Part shown: piece after piece, positions 16,729 through 26,038 of the stretch | How positions within the stretch are numbered: position 1 is the first letter of the stretch | Layout: every line of letters starts with the position of its first letter | Source: Pseudoxanthomonas sp. | GTDB taxonomy: Bacteria > Pseudomonadota > Gammaproteobacteria > Xanthomonadales > Xanthomonadaceae | Assembly (NCBI GenBank): GCA_017745195.1 | Contig: JAGHZW010000011.1 | Coordinates: forward strand, 1-59,544 | Direction of reading: 5' to 3' | Length of the DNA stretch: 59,544 nt | Notes under the pieces: generated by a model | Databases searched by the model: none | The model's input: the letters and a program-made list of their open reading frames with translations, nothing else | What the model was told of the DNA's origin: nothing | Position numbers and translations under genes: made by a program

Positions 16729-17544
16729 ATGCGCTATTCCAGTACGCCCTGGGCGCTGGCCAAGTCGATAACGCGGAACCGGAATCTGGTGACGAGCCTG
16801 ATCTGGCGGGAGGTGATCGGTCGCTACAAGGGATCGTTCATGGGACTGTTCTGGTCCCTGGTCACGCCGTTGCTGATGCTGCTCGTCTACACCTTCTTCT
16901 TCAGCGTGGTGTTCCAGTCCCGCTGGCCGGAGGCGACAGGCTCCAAGACCGCCTTCGCCATCATCCTGTTCTCCGGGCTGATGATCTTCAACTTCTTCGC
17001 GGAATGCGTCTCGCGGGCGCCGACGATCGTGATTGGAAACACCAACTACGTGAAGAAGATAATTTTCCCGCTTGAATTGCTGCCCATAGTGGTCATGGGC
17101 GCAGCCGCCTTCCACCTGCTCGTCAGCTTCATCGTCTGGCTTGGCTTCTACCTCTACTTCATGGGCCTCCCGTCGCCCTCGGTCCTCTACATCATCCCTA
17201 TCCTGGTTCCCCTGGTGTTGTGGATCTGCGGCCTGATGTGGATCGTCTCTTCGCTGGGCGTGTACCTGCGCGACGTCAACCAGTTCGTCGCCACGGTGAT
17301 ACCCGCCATGATGCTGCTGTCCCCGGTCTTTTACCCGGCCACCACGTTGCCGGAGGAGATCCGCCCCCTGTTCAACGTCAACCCGCTCACCTTCATCATC
17401 GAACAGACCCGCGCCGTCCTCGTATTCGGGCACGGCCTCGATTGGGCCACGTGGTCGAGGCAACTCCTCGGGTCGTTCCTGTTCGCATGGATCGGCCTGA
17501 CCTGGTTCCAGAAGACGAGGAAGGGGTTCGCCGATGTCCTCTGA
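16729..17544 (+). CDS. wzm: ABC-2 polysaccharide export permease (Wzm)
   Basis: Membrane half of an ABC exporter that carries undecaprenyl-linked O-antigen across the inner membrane. The 271-residue protein starts with an amphipathic SLIWREVIGRYKGSFMGLFWSLV block typical of Wzm/TagG, followed by about six hydrophobic segments (LLMLLVYTFFFSVVF; VVMGAAAFHLLVSFIVWL; YIIPILVPLVLWICGLMW). GGAG precedes the ATG at 16729; an in-frame ATG at 16708 is possible. Overlaps the ATPase gene by 11 bases. Together they imply O-chain export by the ABC route, not Wzy polymerisation. Confidence 0.92.
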   Translation: MRYSSTPWALAKSITRNRNLVTSLIWREVIGRYKGSFMGLFWSLVTPLLMLLVYTFFFSVVFQSRWPEATGSKTAFAIILFSGLMIFNFFAECVSRAPTIVIGNTNYVKKIIFPLELLPIVVMGAAAFHLLVSFIVWLGFYLYFMGLPSPSVLYIIPILVPLVLWICGLMWIVSSLGVYLRDVNQFVATVIPAMMLLSPVFYPATTLPEEIRPLFNVNPLTFIIEQTRAVLVFGHGLDWATWSRQLLGSFLFAWIGLTWFQKTRKGFADVL

Positions 17545-18934
17545 AGAATATTCGATCGAAGTATCCGGCCTGGGCAAGCGCTACGAGGTCTACGACACGC
17601 CCAGGGAGCGGCTGAAGGAACTGGTGATCCCGCCCCTGCAGAGGCTCGTGGGCGCCCGGCCTTCCAGGTATGGCCAGGAATACTGGGCCCTGCGCGACAT
17701 CTCGTTCCGCCTCAAGAAGGGCGAGTCCTTCGGCGTGGTCGGCCGCAACGGCAGCGGCAAGAGCACGCTGCTGCAGCTGATCACCGGAACTCTCGCGCCA
17801 ACCGAGGGCAGCGTAGTGACGCGCGGTCGCGTCGCAGCGCTCCTGGAGCTGGGCTCGGGGTTCAATCCCGAGTTCAGCGGGCGCGACAACGTCTACCTCA
17901 ACGGCATGCTGCTCGGGTTCACGCGCGCCGAGATCGACGACAGGTTCGACAAGATCGCCGCGTTCGCCGATATCGGTCCTTACCTCGAACAGCCGGTCAA
18001 GACCTATTCCAGCGGCATGCTGGTCAGGCTCGCGTTCGCGGTGCAGGTCCAGATCGAGCCGGACATCCTCATCGTCGACGAGGCGCTCGCGGTGGGTGAC
18101 GCGCTGTTCCAGAAGCGCTGCTTCAACCGCATCGAGAAGCTGCTCAGCGACGGCATAAGCTTGCTGTTCGTCTCGCACGACCAGGAATCGGTCAGGACCC
18201 TTACCCATCGCGCGATCCTGCTGAAGAGCGGGAAGGACGTCGCGCAGGGGAGTTCGTCGGATGTACTGCTCGCGTACCGCAAGCTCCTGCACGAGGAGGA
18301 GTCAGCCTACTTCTCCAGCCTGGTGCCAGAGCAGGCGCCCTCGGCCCCGGCCGTGGAGGACGACGCGATCGGCGCCGAAGCAGAGGCCGCGCTGGCCGAA
18401 GCTGATCCCGGGCCCGAGGCGCCCGCGGTGCCGGGGCGCACGGACCGGATGTCCTTCGGCGACGGTGGCATGCAAGTGGTCAACGTGCAGACGTTCGATC
18501 GCGATGGCGAGCGCTGCGCGATCTTCTACCCGGGCGACCGGATCAGGATCCGGGTCGAGTGCGTGTCGCGGATCGAATCGGACAATATCAACGTGTCGGT
18601 GCGTCTGCGCAGCCGCGAGGGAATCAAGGTCTACTCCTGGGGAACCCTGAACCAGGATATGAGCATCCTTGCGGGCCTCTCCGAGGGCGAACTGTTCTGG
18701 CGGCGCCGGATCGGAATCGGCGAAAGGTTCGAGGTCTGGCTGGAGTGCGATTGTACGCTGGGCGTAAACCTGTACGAGATACAGGCCGCTATATCGCATG
18801 AGGAATCGCCTGATTACACGGCGCAGAGGATCCTCCACTGGCGTGATGAAGCCGCCTTCTTCCAGGTGCTGATGCGGCAGGACGAGTACTTCTTCGGCGG
18901 GATGTTTGATCTGCGGATGGAGGCGAAGTGGTAG
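17534..18934 (+). CDS. wzt: ABC polysaccharide export ATPase with C-terminal glycan-binding domain (Wzt)
   Basis: ATPase partner of the preceding permease, 466 residues. Walker A GRNGSGKST (about 70-78), signature TYSSGMLVRLAFA, Walker B DILIVDEALAVGD, and H-loop FVSHDQES lie in the first 260 residues. A short acidic Ala/Glu linker (about 280-305) leads to a Wzt-type beta-sandwich (about 310-466, GGMQVVNVQTFD ... YFFGGMFDLRMEAKW). In E. coli O9a this domain recognises the modified non-reducing end of the finished chain. Its presence predicts a terminal cap, most likely made by the next gene product. Confidence 0.93.
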   Translation: MSSEEYSIEVSGLGKRYEVYDTPRERLKELVIPPLQRLVGARPSRYGQEYWALRDISFRLKKGESFGVVGRNGSGKSTLLQLITGTLAPTEGSVVTRGRVAALLELGSGFNPEFSGRDNVYLNGMLLGFTRAEIDDRFDKIAAFADIGPYLEQPVKTYSSGMLVRLAFAVQVQIEPDILIVDEALAVGDALFQKRCFNRIEKLLSDGISLLFVSHDQESVRTLTHRAILLKSGKDVAQGSSSDVLLAYRKLLHEEESAYFSSLVPEQAPSAPAVEDDAIGAEAEAALAEADPGPEAPAVPGRTDRMSFGDGGMQVVNVQTFDRDGERCAIFYPGDRIRIRVECVSRIESDNINVSVRLRSREGIKVYSWGTLNQDMSILAGLSEGELFWRRRIGIGERFEVWLECDCTLGVNLYEIQAAISHEESPDYTAQRILHWRDEAAFFQVLMRQDEYFFGGMFDLRMEAKW

Positions 18935-19095
18935 TGACGCTGCATGCGGGGATCGGCAGTCGCGGTGGCGGCGTCTGACTTCCCGGCGGTTCCATCTTTT
19001 TCTCCGTGGGTGGCGCATTTGGATCCAGATTGGGCGGTGCGCTGCAACGCGTGATCCAGTGCGACAGGGCGGTTTTCGCGTTATCGCGTGGATTC

Positions 19096-21558
19096 ATGAA
19101 TCGAAAAGCCTACCGCATGGCGGAAACTTCGTTTGAGGATGCACTCGACATGATGATTACCCGCGATTTCAATCCGACCGCGTTCGCGCGTCAGCTGCGC
19201 GCCAGTTGCGGGTTCGGGCGCTACCTGTACCTTGGCGAGGCCCCCGATGGCGTAGTCAACGCCATGCGCCGGGAGCTCCTCGACGCGTACGACGAACACG
19301 CGGACAAGGGGGCGCCACTCGATGGCGTGATCCTGGACGTCAGGCAGGACGGTGCCAAAACGTTGTCGCGACTGGGGGAGATTGCGCATCGGCACGCACG
19401 CTGCCTGGTTGTGGTCGCCGAGTTCGCCGGGGCGCCGGATTCGGCCGCCCGTGATCGTGAGGCGCTCGAGAAGGCAATCATCTCGGCCGGGTACCGCAAG
19501 ACTGCAGCCTACTACGACTTCAACCCATTCGAATCATTGAATGCGGGCTCCGGATTGCATGTAGCCCCCTTCGAGCGGGTTCCGACCGAGGCTCTGGCCC
19601 GATTCAACCTGGAGGTTCTGGAAGAGGAGAGGCTCCTCCATACAGACATGGCGCGGGAGGCTGGCAGGCGTAGCGACGCCCACTGCGTGCGATATCACCG
19701 CGCTGCCGAGTACATCAGACCTGGTGACCGGGTTCTGGACGTCGCGTGTGGGCTGGGCTATGGATCGCGAATTCTTTTCGACGCTTCAGCCGCCGAATCC
19801 GTGCACGGCGTCGACCTGAGCGATTTCGGCATCGACTATGCGAAGGCACACTACCAGGTCGACGAAAGGGTCACCTTTGCTGTCGGCGATGCGGAGAAGC
19901 TCGAGCACGTGCCAGACGCAAGTATCGACTTCATAGCGGCCTTCGAAACCATCGAGCACGTTCCCCACCCCGAGGAGTACCTGCGGCAGCTGAAGCGGGT
20001 CCTGAAACCGGGGGGCAGGGTGATGGTCTGCGCGCCGAATGACTGGACCGATGAAACAGGCCGGGACCCGAATCCGCACCACCTCCATGTCTATACCTGG
20101 GAGCGCCTCAAGGGCGAGATCGAGCGCCACTTCCTGATCGAGAAGGCTTTCATCCAGGTCGCCGGTGGCGCGATGAAATGCCATTTCTCGCCCCGCAGCT
20201 GGCGCGAAGTGGATCCCGACCGGCCTGAATACGGGGAAGCCGAGTGGATCGTGTTCCTGGGCATGAAGGATCCGCTCGATACCGAAGGCGCGAGGTTCGA
20301 GGAGACCAGCTGGGTCATTCCCCGGTCCTCGCGGTTCCACGTATCGGCCTTCGCGCGCGACTACCTCAACCCGTGGGTGGTCAGGGCAATGGTGGCGATC
20401 GGCATGCGTGTCCAGAATGCCGGCCTCCTGGACAGGTTCAGGCGCCAAGTCCTTGATACCGCGCCGAAGGGCTCGGTGGACCATGGGGCGGCCCTGTGCG
20501 GAACGCTGTATGGGTTGATCGAACGGAACGACTTCGGCGGGCTGGAGCTGATCCGCTCGCAGGTGGACGGATATCTCGGGAACAGGCGCCCCAGCCCACA
20601 CCAGCGCCGCTGGCAGGTGTCGATCTCCTACGTCGCAGGACTGCTCGCCCATCTTGGCGGCGACGCCCGCCTGGCGATGGCCTATCTGGATGCCTGCATC
20701 GGAATCGACCCTGTTCCCTATAGCCCGATCCTCGGGAACAAGACCCTCGACGCCCTCTATCTCAAGGCGGTGCTCCTGGTGTCGGGTGGCGACGTCCAGG
20801 GCGCCCGCGCCCTGCTGCAGGAATCCGTCGCCCTTCCGCAGCGCTGGACTTCCTCGAGCATGCACAACCGCTGGCATCGTTCGTGGTTGAACATCATCGG
20901 GCTTGAGCAGGAACCATTGCCCTTCGGGCTCGCCGAAATGGCCATGTTGTTCGACAAAGCGTCGCGCGCTGCCTACATGCTTTCGCTGATCGATACCGTG
21001 AGGCAGCGTCCGGCGGCCTTTGCGCGGGAGGCTGAAGGCTTCCTGGAGAGGCAGCTTGGGAATCTCAGGGCCGAGCTTGCCGAGCAGCGGGAGGCCGGAA
21101 GGGCGAAGATCGAGGAAATCGTGACGTTGAACAAGAACGCGCGAGACCTGGTCGCCCATTCGGAGGCGCTGGCTGCCAGGCTGGTCGAGAGCGAGCGGCG
21201 CATCCATGAGCTTGCGTCCGAGGTCGTCGAACAAAGCGAGAAGGCGCAGTCGCTTGGCGCGCGTCTGACTGATCTCGATGCTCAGTTCTCCGCTCTGTGC
21301 GAAACGGCCGCAGCGGACATTTCGCAGCGGGATTCACGTATTGCCGAACTCGCACACGAGGTCATCACGCAAAGCGAGCGCGCGCAGCTCCTGGGAGGGG
21401 AAGTTGCCGAACGCGACCGGATCACGCAGGAGCTCGCGCGGCAGGTTACCGCGCTCGACGAGCACTCGCAGAATCTCGCCAGGAGCCTGTCTGCCGAGAT
21501 CGAGTCGCGTGACAGGTTGATTGCGGAGCTGGAACGGAAGATTGTCGGGGAGTCCTGA
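19096..21558 (+). CDS. SAM methyltransferase with helical-repeat middle and C-terminal coiled coil
   Basis: An 820-residue multidomain protein. Residues 35-165 look like a degenerate alpha/beta domain; 185-350 form a class I SAM methyltransferase with RVLDVACGLGYGSRI (motif I), VHGVDLSD, GDAEKLEHV and ETIEHVPHPEEYL; about 480-640 are helical, TPR-like (LDALYLKAVLLVSGGDVQGA); about 649-820 are a continuous charged coiled coil with the repeated pattern RIxELAxEVxxQSExAQ. Placed directly after wzm-wzt with its glycan-sensing Wzt, it may methylate and so terminate the O-chain, with the coil setting length, as WbdD does. No kinase domain is present. Start is uncertain; 19117 is an alternative ATG. 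Confidence 0.7.
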   Translation: MNRKAYRMAETSFEDALDMMITRDFNPTAFARQLRASCGFGRYLYLGEAPDGVVNAMRRELLDAYDEHADKGAPLDGVILDVRQDGAKTLSRLGEIAHRHARCLVVVAEFAGAPDSAARDREALEKAIISAGYRKTAAYYDFNPFESLNAGSGLHVAPFERVPTEALARFNLEVLEEERLLHTDMAREAGRRSDAHCVRYHRAAEYIRPGDRVLDVACGLGYGSRILFDASAAESVHGVDLSDFGIDYAKAHYQVDERVTFAVGDAEKLEHVPDASIDFIAAFETIEHVPHPEEYLRQLKRVLKPGGRVMVCAPNDWTDETGRDPNPHHLHVYTWERLKGEIERHFLIEKAFIQVAGGAMKCHFSPRSWREVDPDRPEYGEAEWIVFLGMKDPLDTEGARFEETSWVIPRSSRFHVSAFARDYLNPWVVRAMVAIGMRVQNAGLLDRFRRQVLDTAPKGSVDHGAALCGTLYGLIERNDFGGLELIRSQVDGYLGNRRPSPHQRRWQVSISYVAGLLAHLGGDARLAMAYLDACIGIDPVPYSPILGNKTLDALYLKAVLLVSGGDVQGARALLQESVALPQRWTSSSMHNRWHRSWLNIIGLEQEPLPFGLAEMAMLFDKASRAAYMLSLIDTVRQRPAAFAREAEGFLERQLGNLRAELAEQREAGRAKIEEIVTLNKNARDLVAHSEALAARLVESERRIHELASEVVEQSEKAQSLGARLTDLDAQFSALCETAAADISQRDSRIAELAHEVITQSERAQLLGGEVAERDRITQELARQVTALDEHSQNLARSLSAEIESRDRLIAELERKIVGES

Positions 21559-21610
21559 GGAAGCGGCGACGATTCCCGGGAGTGGATTTTCAGTATTTGG
21601 GGAAAGCTTG

Positions 21611-24600
21611 ATGATTGGCATTGTGGTGGTTTCATACAACGCATCGGACGCGGTCGTGATCACGCTGCGAAGCCTGTTCAGGGCGAAGAACGAGGCCCGT
21701 TTCAGACTTGTTGTCGTGGACAATGCGTCCGGCGCGGATGACCGCCGGGAAATACGTGACTTCGTGGAAGCCGCCCGGGCGGGCCAGGGAATCGACTGCA
21801 CCTACGTGCAGAACGAGCACAACCTTGGCTTCAGCGGCGGAAACAACGTCGGGATCAGGATGCTGCTTGCAGATCCTTCGATCGAGCAGATCTGCCTGCT
21901 CAACGGCGACGTGATTGTGACAGACGGGTGGATCGACCGGCAGTTGGCCTACGGCGTACCGGTCATCAGCACCGTCACCAACCGGGCGGACAGCGAGCAA
22001 TGCGTGCCCGACACGTACCGATTCACCCCCGAGGAGGTCGCCAAGGGGGGCGAGCACGCGTTCGATTCCGCCTACGCCAAGGTGCAGAAGCTGGTCGAGC
22101 AGCGCCGCGAGGCATTCCGTGGTTGCCTGGTGGAGTGCGACGTCACGTTCTTCAGCGTCCTCATGACGCGCAAGGTGTTCGAGGACGTCGGGCTCCTGGA
22201 CGAAACGTTCTTCCCTGGTGGATTCGAGGACGATGACTACTGCCTCAGGCTCAGGGCCAAGGGGTATCCCGTCGCGCTGGCGAGGGACGTGTACATCCAC
22301 CATTTCGGCTCCGCCTCGTTCGGAAAGCTCGAGTACCGGTACTTCGCAGGGCGCGCGAAGGAAAACCTGCGCTATCTGGAGTCCAAGCACGGGATCAAGT
22401 GGCAGCGTCGTCCGGAGAAGCCGCTGGTCTCCCTGCTGATGGATCTGGCGCACGTGGCGACTTCCTGTGAAGGCGTGAGCAGCCTGCAAGCCGACCTGAT
22501 CGAGCGCCACCTGAAGCTTGTCGACCGATCGGTGACCCACCACGCCAGTGAGTTCGTCAACTTGCGGGCTGAGTTCCTGCACTCGGGCCATCAGTCACGG
22601 AAGGCGGGCGTTGCCATCGAGCGCGCGGAACGCTTCGGTTCGCTGGCGGACAACTGGGCCGGATTCGTTGCCGGGCTGGACACCGCACTGGCTGCACGGA
22701 ACCTGCAAAGCGCGGAGGCCAAGGCTCTCTTGGAGTCCGGTGCGGCTCTGGCCGAAGGCATCAAGGCGGTGGTCGACGCCAACTTCAAGATCAATGCGGC
22801 GCTACGCGGTGGGACGGAGCACGCCGCTGGCCCCGGGGCGACCGAATGGGTGTCGCGTCATTGGGCTGCGCGCAGCGGCATCAGCAAAGTGCTGTGGGCG
22901 CTGGGCAAGGGCCTGCAGATGTTGGCCAGGTTCGACGGCGTGGTCTTCTTCGGCGGTTACTTCTATCCGGAAAGGGAGAAGGACGGGTACTTCCAGCGCA
23001 TCCGCATGGTCGACCGGCTGGTTTCCGGCGGGTGGCGGATCTACGTCGAATCGGACGAGCTGACTGGCCGCGGGGCGGTAATAGACCGGCCCGAGCCGCG
23101 TGTCCTCGTCATCCGCCTGTTGGGCGGCCGGGCGAAGAAACTCGTCCTGTGGGCCATGGCTGCCGCCTTCGTGCTGCGCTCGCGGAAAGTCTATTTCCAC
23201 AGCGTGCTGAGGATGGGTGACCACGGCTTCGGCAGGTTGCTGCGGCTTCCGTTCGTGAAATCCGTCGTCGACATCCACGGCGTCGTGCCGGAAGAGTTCC
23301 GCATGCACGATGATTACTACAGCGCGGTGAAGTACGAACGCGAAGAGGAGAAGGCGTTCCGTCACGCGAACCGCGTCGTGGTCGTGTCAGATGCGATGAA
23401 GGAGTATCTGGAGAACAAGTACCGCGACCACGCCGCACCGGAGTTCATCCATTTCCCAATGTTCCCGGAATTCGTTCCCTACCTGGGCGCGAAGGGCCTC
23501 GATGCGGGCTCCAAGCCCATCGCGGTCTACGCGGGCGGCCTGCACAAGTGGCAGCAGCCGGAGAAGACACTGCGCGCCATGGTCGCCACGGACCAGCTGT
23601 GCGCGAACCACTTCCTCTCGCCCAATCCGGAAGCCGCCTCGGAACTCGCCGCGGGGATCGAAGGGGGCAATACGATCCATTTCGGCAGCATGAGCCACGA
23701 CGAGCTGATGCGTTTCTATCGCAAGTGCGAATTCGGCTACATCCTGCGTGCGGACAGCATCGTCAACAACGTGGCCTGCCCGACCAAGATCGTCGAGTAC
23801 CTTGCCAACGGCATCATTCCGGTCATCGATTCGGACAGGATCGGTGACTTTGCCAAGCTCGGCATGCGCGCCATCCAGGTCGAGGACTTCGAGCAGGGCC
23901 GGGTTCCCGATGCCGACGAGAGGGCGCGAATGTCCCAAGCGAACTTCCGCGTGTACCAGGCCATCAAGAAGGCCCGTGATCGTGGGGCCAGGGCGCTGTC
24001 TGCCTATCTGTCCGGGGACCGGGCCGTGAATGCGGCTGCGACCATGGACCTTGCCAGCCACGGCGCGATCGACGTGCTGGTGCAGGTCGGCAACTTCGAG
24101 GCGGGCGGCCTTGAGAACGTGGTGCTTGAACTGAACGAGTTCCTGCGCGACTACGGCCTGCGCCTCGTGCTCCTCGTCCTCGGCACCCAGGGGCCGGCGG
24201 CTGAGCGCGCGCGGTCGCTGGGGCAGCCCATCGTCGCAATGCCCTATTCCGAGGTGGGCTATCGCGAACTGCTCCAGCAACTCAAGCCGAAGGTCGTCCT
24301 CAGCCACTACTCGATCGAGGGAATCCCGGTCTGCGCGGAGCTCGGGATCCCGGTGATGCAGGTCGTGCACAACATCTACATGTGGCTGTCCGGAGGGGAG
24401 CTCGCTGCTTTCCGCGAAGCGGCGGCGCAGACGACGAGGTTCATTGCGGTGTCGGAGGCGGCCAAGGATTACTCCGTGCGCAGGCTTGGGGTGGATCCGG
24501 ACACGTGCGACGTGATACCGAACGGCATCGAGGTCGAAAGGTTCTGTGGCCGCGATCGCATGGCGGCCAGGAATCGACTGCGCGCACTCCACGGCATCCC

Positions 24601-25207
24601 GGCCAACGACTTCGTCTTCCTCGACATGGCTGCCATTAACCACCAGAAGAACCACGGGGATGTAATCAAGGCCTTCAGCCTCGCAGCAATCGGCTGTGAC
24701 AACGCGCGCTTGGTCATCCTCGGGCCGGTGTACGAGCCGGCTCTGTTGAAGGAGATGAAGTCGATGGTGCGCGACCTGGGCATCGGGCACAGGGTTCATA
24801 TCATCGAGCCCACTGCCTCGCCATGGGAGTTTTACGCCATGGCGGACGCATTCGTCAGCGCCTCCTTCTTCGAGGGAGGTCCGTTGACGCTGTTGGAAGC
24901 GCTCGCCAGCAACCTGCCGGTGATCATCCCGAGGATCGGGGTCGCTTCCGCGTTCGAAGGGATGCGTGGGGTACACGTCATTGACCCCGCGATCGACATC
25001 GGCGGATACGAGGGAAGCATCGACGGCCTCGCCTCCGGTCATGGGTTCGTCGACAGCCTCGCGGGCGCGATGATGAGGGTGTGGTGCGATCCCGTGCGCC
25101 CCGATTTTACCGAGGAACAACGTGGGTTGCTGGAAAAGGACCGGGCCTATATAAGGTATGCCCAGACGATTGTCGGCGAATACGGCAGCCACATGATTTC
25201 TGCTTGA
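21611..25207 (+). CDS. Three-domain glycosyltransferase (GT2 + GT4-like + GT4)
   Basis: A 1198-residue cytosolic protein joining three glycosyltransferase units. Residues 1-260 are GT2: IGIVVVSYNASD, NLGFSGGNNVGI and GGFEDDDYCLRLRAKG, as in rhamnosyltransferases. A helical linker (290-420) follows. Residues 440-800 resemble GT4/GT-B: SVVDIHGVVPEEF, RVVVVSDAMKEYL and CPTKIVEYLANGIIPVID. Residues 818-1198 are a second GT4: GLENVVLELNEFL, FIAVSEAAKDY, VIPNGIEVERF and FFEGGPLTLLEALASNLPVI. Such fusions can build a whole repeat unit in one polypeptide. The start at 21611 follows GGGGAAAG. Sugar specificity is unknown, although rmlBADC nearby would provide dTDP-rhamnose. Confidence 0.86.
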   Translation: MIGIVVVSYNASDAVVITLRSLFRAKNEARFRLVVVDNASGADDRREIRDFVEAARAGQGIDCTYVQNEHNLGFSGGNNVGIRMLLADPSIEQICLLNGDVIVTDGWIDRQLAYGVPVISTVTNRADSEQCVPDTYRFTPEEVAKGGEHAFDSAYAKVQKLVEQRREAFRGCLVECDVTFFSVLMTRKVFEDVGLLDETFFPGGFEDDDYCLRLRAKGYPVALARDVYIHHFGSASFGKLEYRYFAGRAKENLRYLESKHGIKWQRRPEKPLVSLLMDLAHVATSCEGVSSLQADLIERHLKLVDRSVTHHASEFVNLRAEFLHSGHQSRKAGVAIERAERFGSLADNWAGFVAGLDTALAARNLQSAEAKALLESGAALAEGIKAVVDANFKINAALRGGTEHAAGPGATEWVSRHWAARSGISKVLWALGKGLQMLARFDGVVFFGGYFYPEREKDGYFQRIRMVDRLVSGGWRIYVESDELTGRGAVIDRPEPRVLVIRLLGGRAKKLVLWAMAAAFVLRSRKVYFHSVLRMGDHGFGRLLRLPFVKSVVDIHGVVPEEFRMHDDYYSAVKYEREEEKAFRHANRVVVVSDAMKEYLENKYRDHAAPEFIHFPMFPEFVPYLGAKGLDAGSKPIAVYAGGLHKWQQPEKTLRAMVATDQLCANHFLSPNPEAASELAAGIEGGNTIHFGSMSHDELMRFYRKCEFGYILRADSIVNNVACPTKIVEYLANGIIPVIDSDRIGDFAKLGMRAIQVEDFEQGRVPDADERARMSQANFRVYQAIKKARDRGARALSAYLSGDRAVNAAATMDLASHGAIDVLVQVGNFEAGGLENVVLELNEFLRDYGLRLVLLVLGTQGPAAERARSLGQPIVAMPYSEVGYRELLQQLKPKVVLSHYSIEGIPVCAELGIPVMQVVHNIYMWLSGGELAAFREAAAQTTRFIAVSEAAKDYSVRRLGVDPDTCDVIPNGIEVERFCGRDRMAARNRLRALHGIPANDFVFLDMAAINHQKNHGDVIKAFSLAAIGCDNARLVILGPVYEPALLKEMKSMVRDLGIGHRVHIIEPTASPWEFYAMADAFVSASFFEGGPLTLLEALASNLPVIIPRIGVASAFEGMRGVHVIDPAIDIGGYEGSIDGLASGHGFVDSLAGAMMRVWCDPVRPDFTEEQRGLLEKDRAYIRYAQTIVGEYGSHMISA

Positions 25208-25239
25208 ACCATCAGTCACATAACCACGTGGGCATCATC

Positions 25240-25851
25240 ATGAATAATCGCTACATCGCGGCCATCGCTCTTTCTGCTCTTCTGGGCGCGTGCTCGAATT
25301 CGGAGTCCCCCTCGGCGCCGGGCGCTCCGGCACCGGAAGCGCCGCCTGCGGCGTCGAATGTGGTCGTCGTCAGCGAGGCCGACGCGGCCTACAACGAGGG
25401 CAAGCGGATGTTGGAGGCGAGCACTTCCGATGTCGAGCTTTCCAACGCCGTGAACCGGCTGTTGCAAGCCGCGGAACTGGATAGCGCTGATGCCAAGGTC
25501 CTGTTGGCGAAGCTGTACCAGGAAGGCAGGGGGGTGGAGCAGAACCCCGGTCAGGCCGTCAATCTTCTGCTGGCGGCCAGCGCGAAAGGCAACATCCGGG
25601 CTACGTACGAGCTGGGCAAGGCCTTCGAGACCGGCAGCGGCGTCGAGAAGAATCCGGGCGAAGCACTGAACAACTATCTGAAGGCGGCGGCGGCGGGTGA
25701 CCGTGATGCCATGTTCGAAGTCGCCAAGGCGTTCGAGAGCGGCAATGGCGTGGCCGCGAACAAGGACGAGGCCATCGGTTGGTATCGCAAGGCGGCCGGG
25801 GCCGGCCACCCGACGGCGGCGGACAGCCTGAAGGCGCTCGAGGCCCGGTGA
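25240..25851 (+). CDS. Sel1-repeat lipoprotein
   Basis: A 203-residue predicted lipoprotein: signal NNRYIAAIALSALLGAC with lipobox LGAC, a Pro/Ala linker, then about four Sel1-like repeats (AKVLLAKLYQEGRGVEQNPGQA; ATYELGKAFETGSGVEKNPGEA; AMFEVAKAFESGNGVAANKDEA) with the standard G-x-G-V-x-x-N/D pattern. Sel1 proteins act as protein-protein scaffolds. It sits 32 bases after the giant glycosyltransferase gene and may belong to the same transcript, but why an envelope scaffold lies in an O-antigen locus is not evident. No strong ribosome site is visible before 25240. Confidence 0.82.
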   Translation: MNNRYIAAIALSALLGACSNSESPSAPGAPAPEAPPAASNVVVVSEADAAYNEGKRMLEASTSDVELSNAVNRLLQAAELDSADAKVLLAKLYQEGRGVEQNPGQAVNLLLAASAKGNIRATYELGKAFETGSGVEKNPGEALNNYLKAAAAGDRDAMFEVAKAFESGNGVAANKDEAIGWYRKAAGAGHPTAADSLKALEAR

Positions 25852-25856
25852 TGACA

Positions 25857-25880
25857 CCTTCGGGTTGATTGACCCGAAGG
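25857..25880 (+). terminator. Hairpin after the Sel1 gene, candidate terminator
   Basis: CCTTCGGGT (25857-25865) / ACCCGAAGG (25872-25880) with a six-base loop, starting six bases after the stop codon. No T-run follows. Confidence 0.45.
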
Positions 25881-26038
25881 GTGAATACGAAGTATTGGTA
25901 GGCTATGAGAAGGGCGGTCCGGCTCGAATCCGGCCGCCCGCGGGAGAATGTATTCCGGCCAATAGGCCGCTACGATGGGTTCTGAGTCCAAGAAGCTTCC
26001 CCCAACGATTCTGGGCGTCGTCTTTACTGGAGAAGAGC

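Noticed and set aside
25915-25945. tRNA T-arm-like sequence (GGCTCGAATCCGGCC), considered as a tRNA remnant or attachment site
   Set aside because: No acceptor, D or anticodon arm can be formed around it and the loop lacks the TTC start; treated as a chance hairpin.
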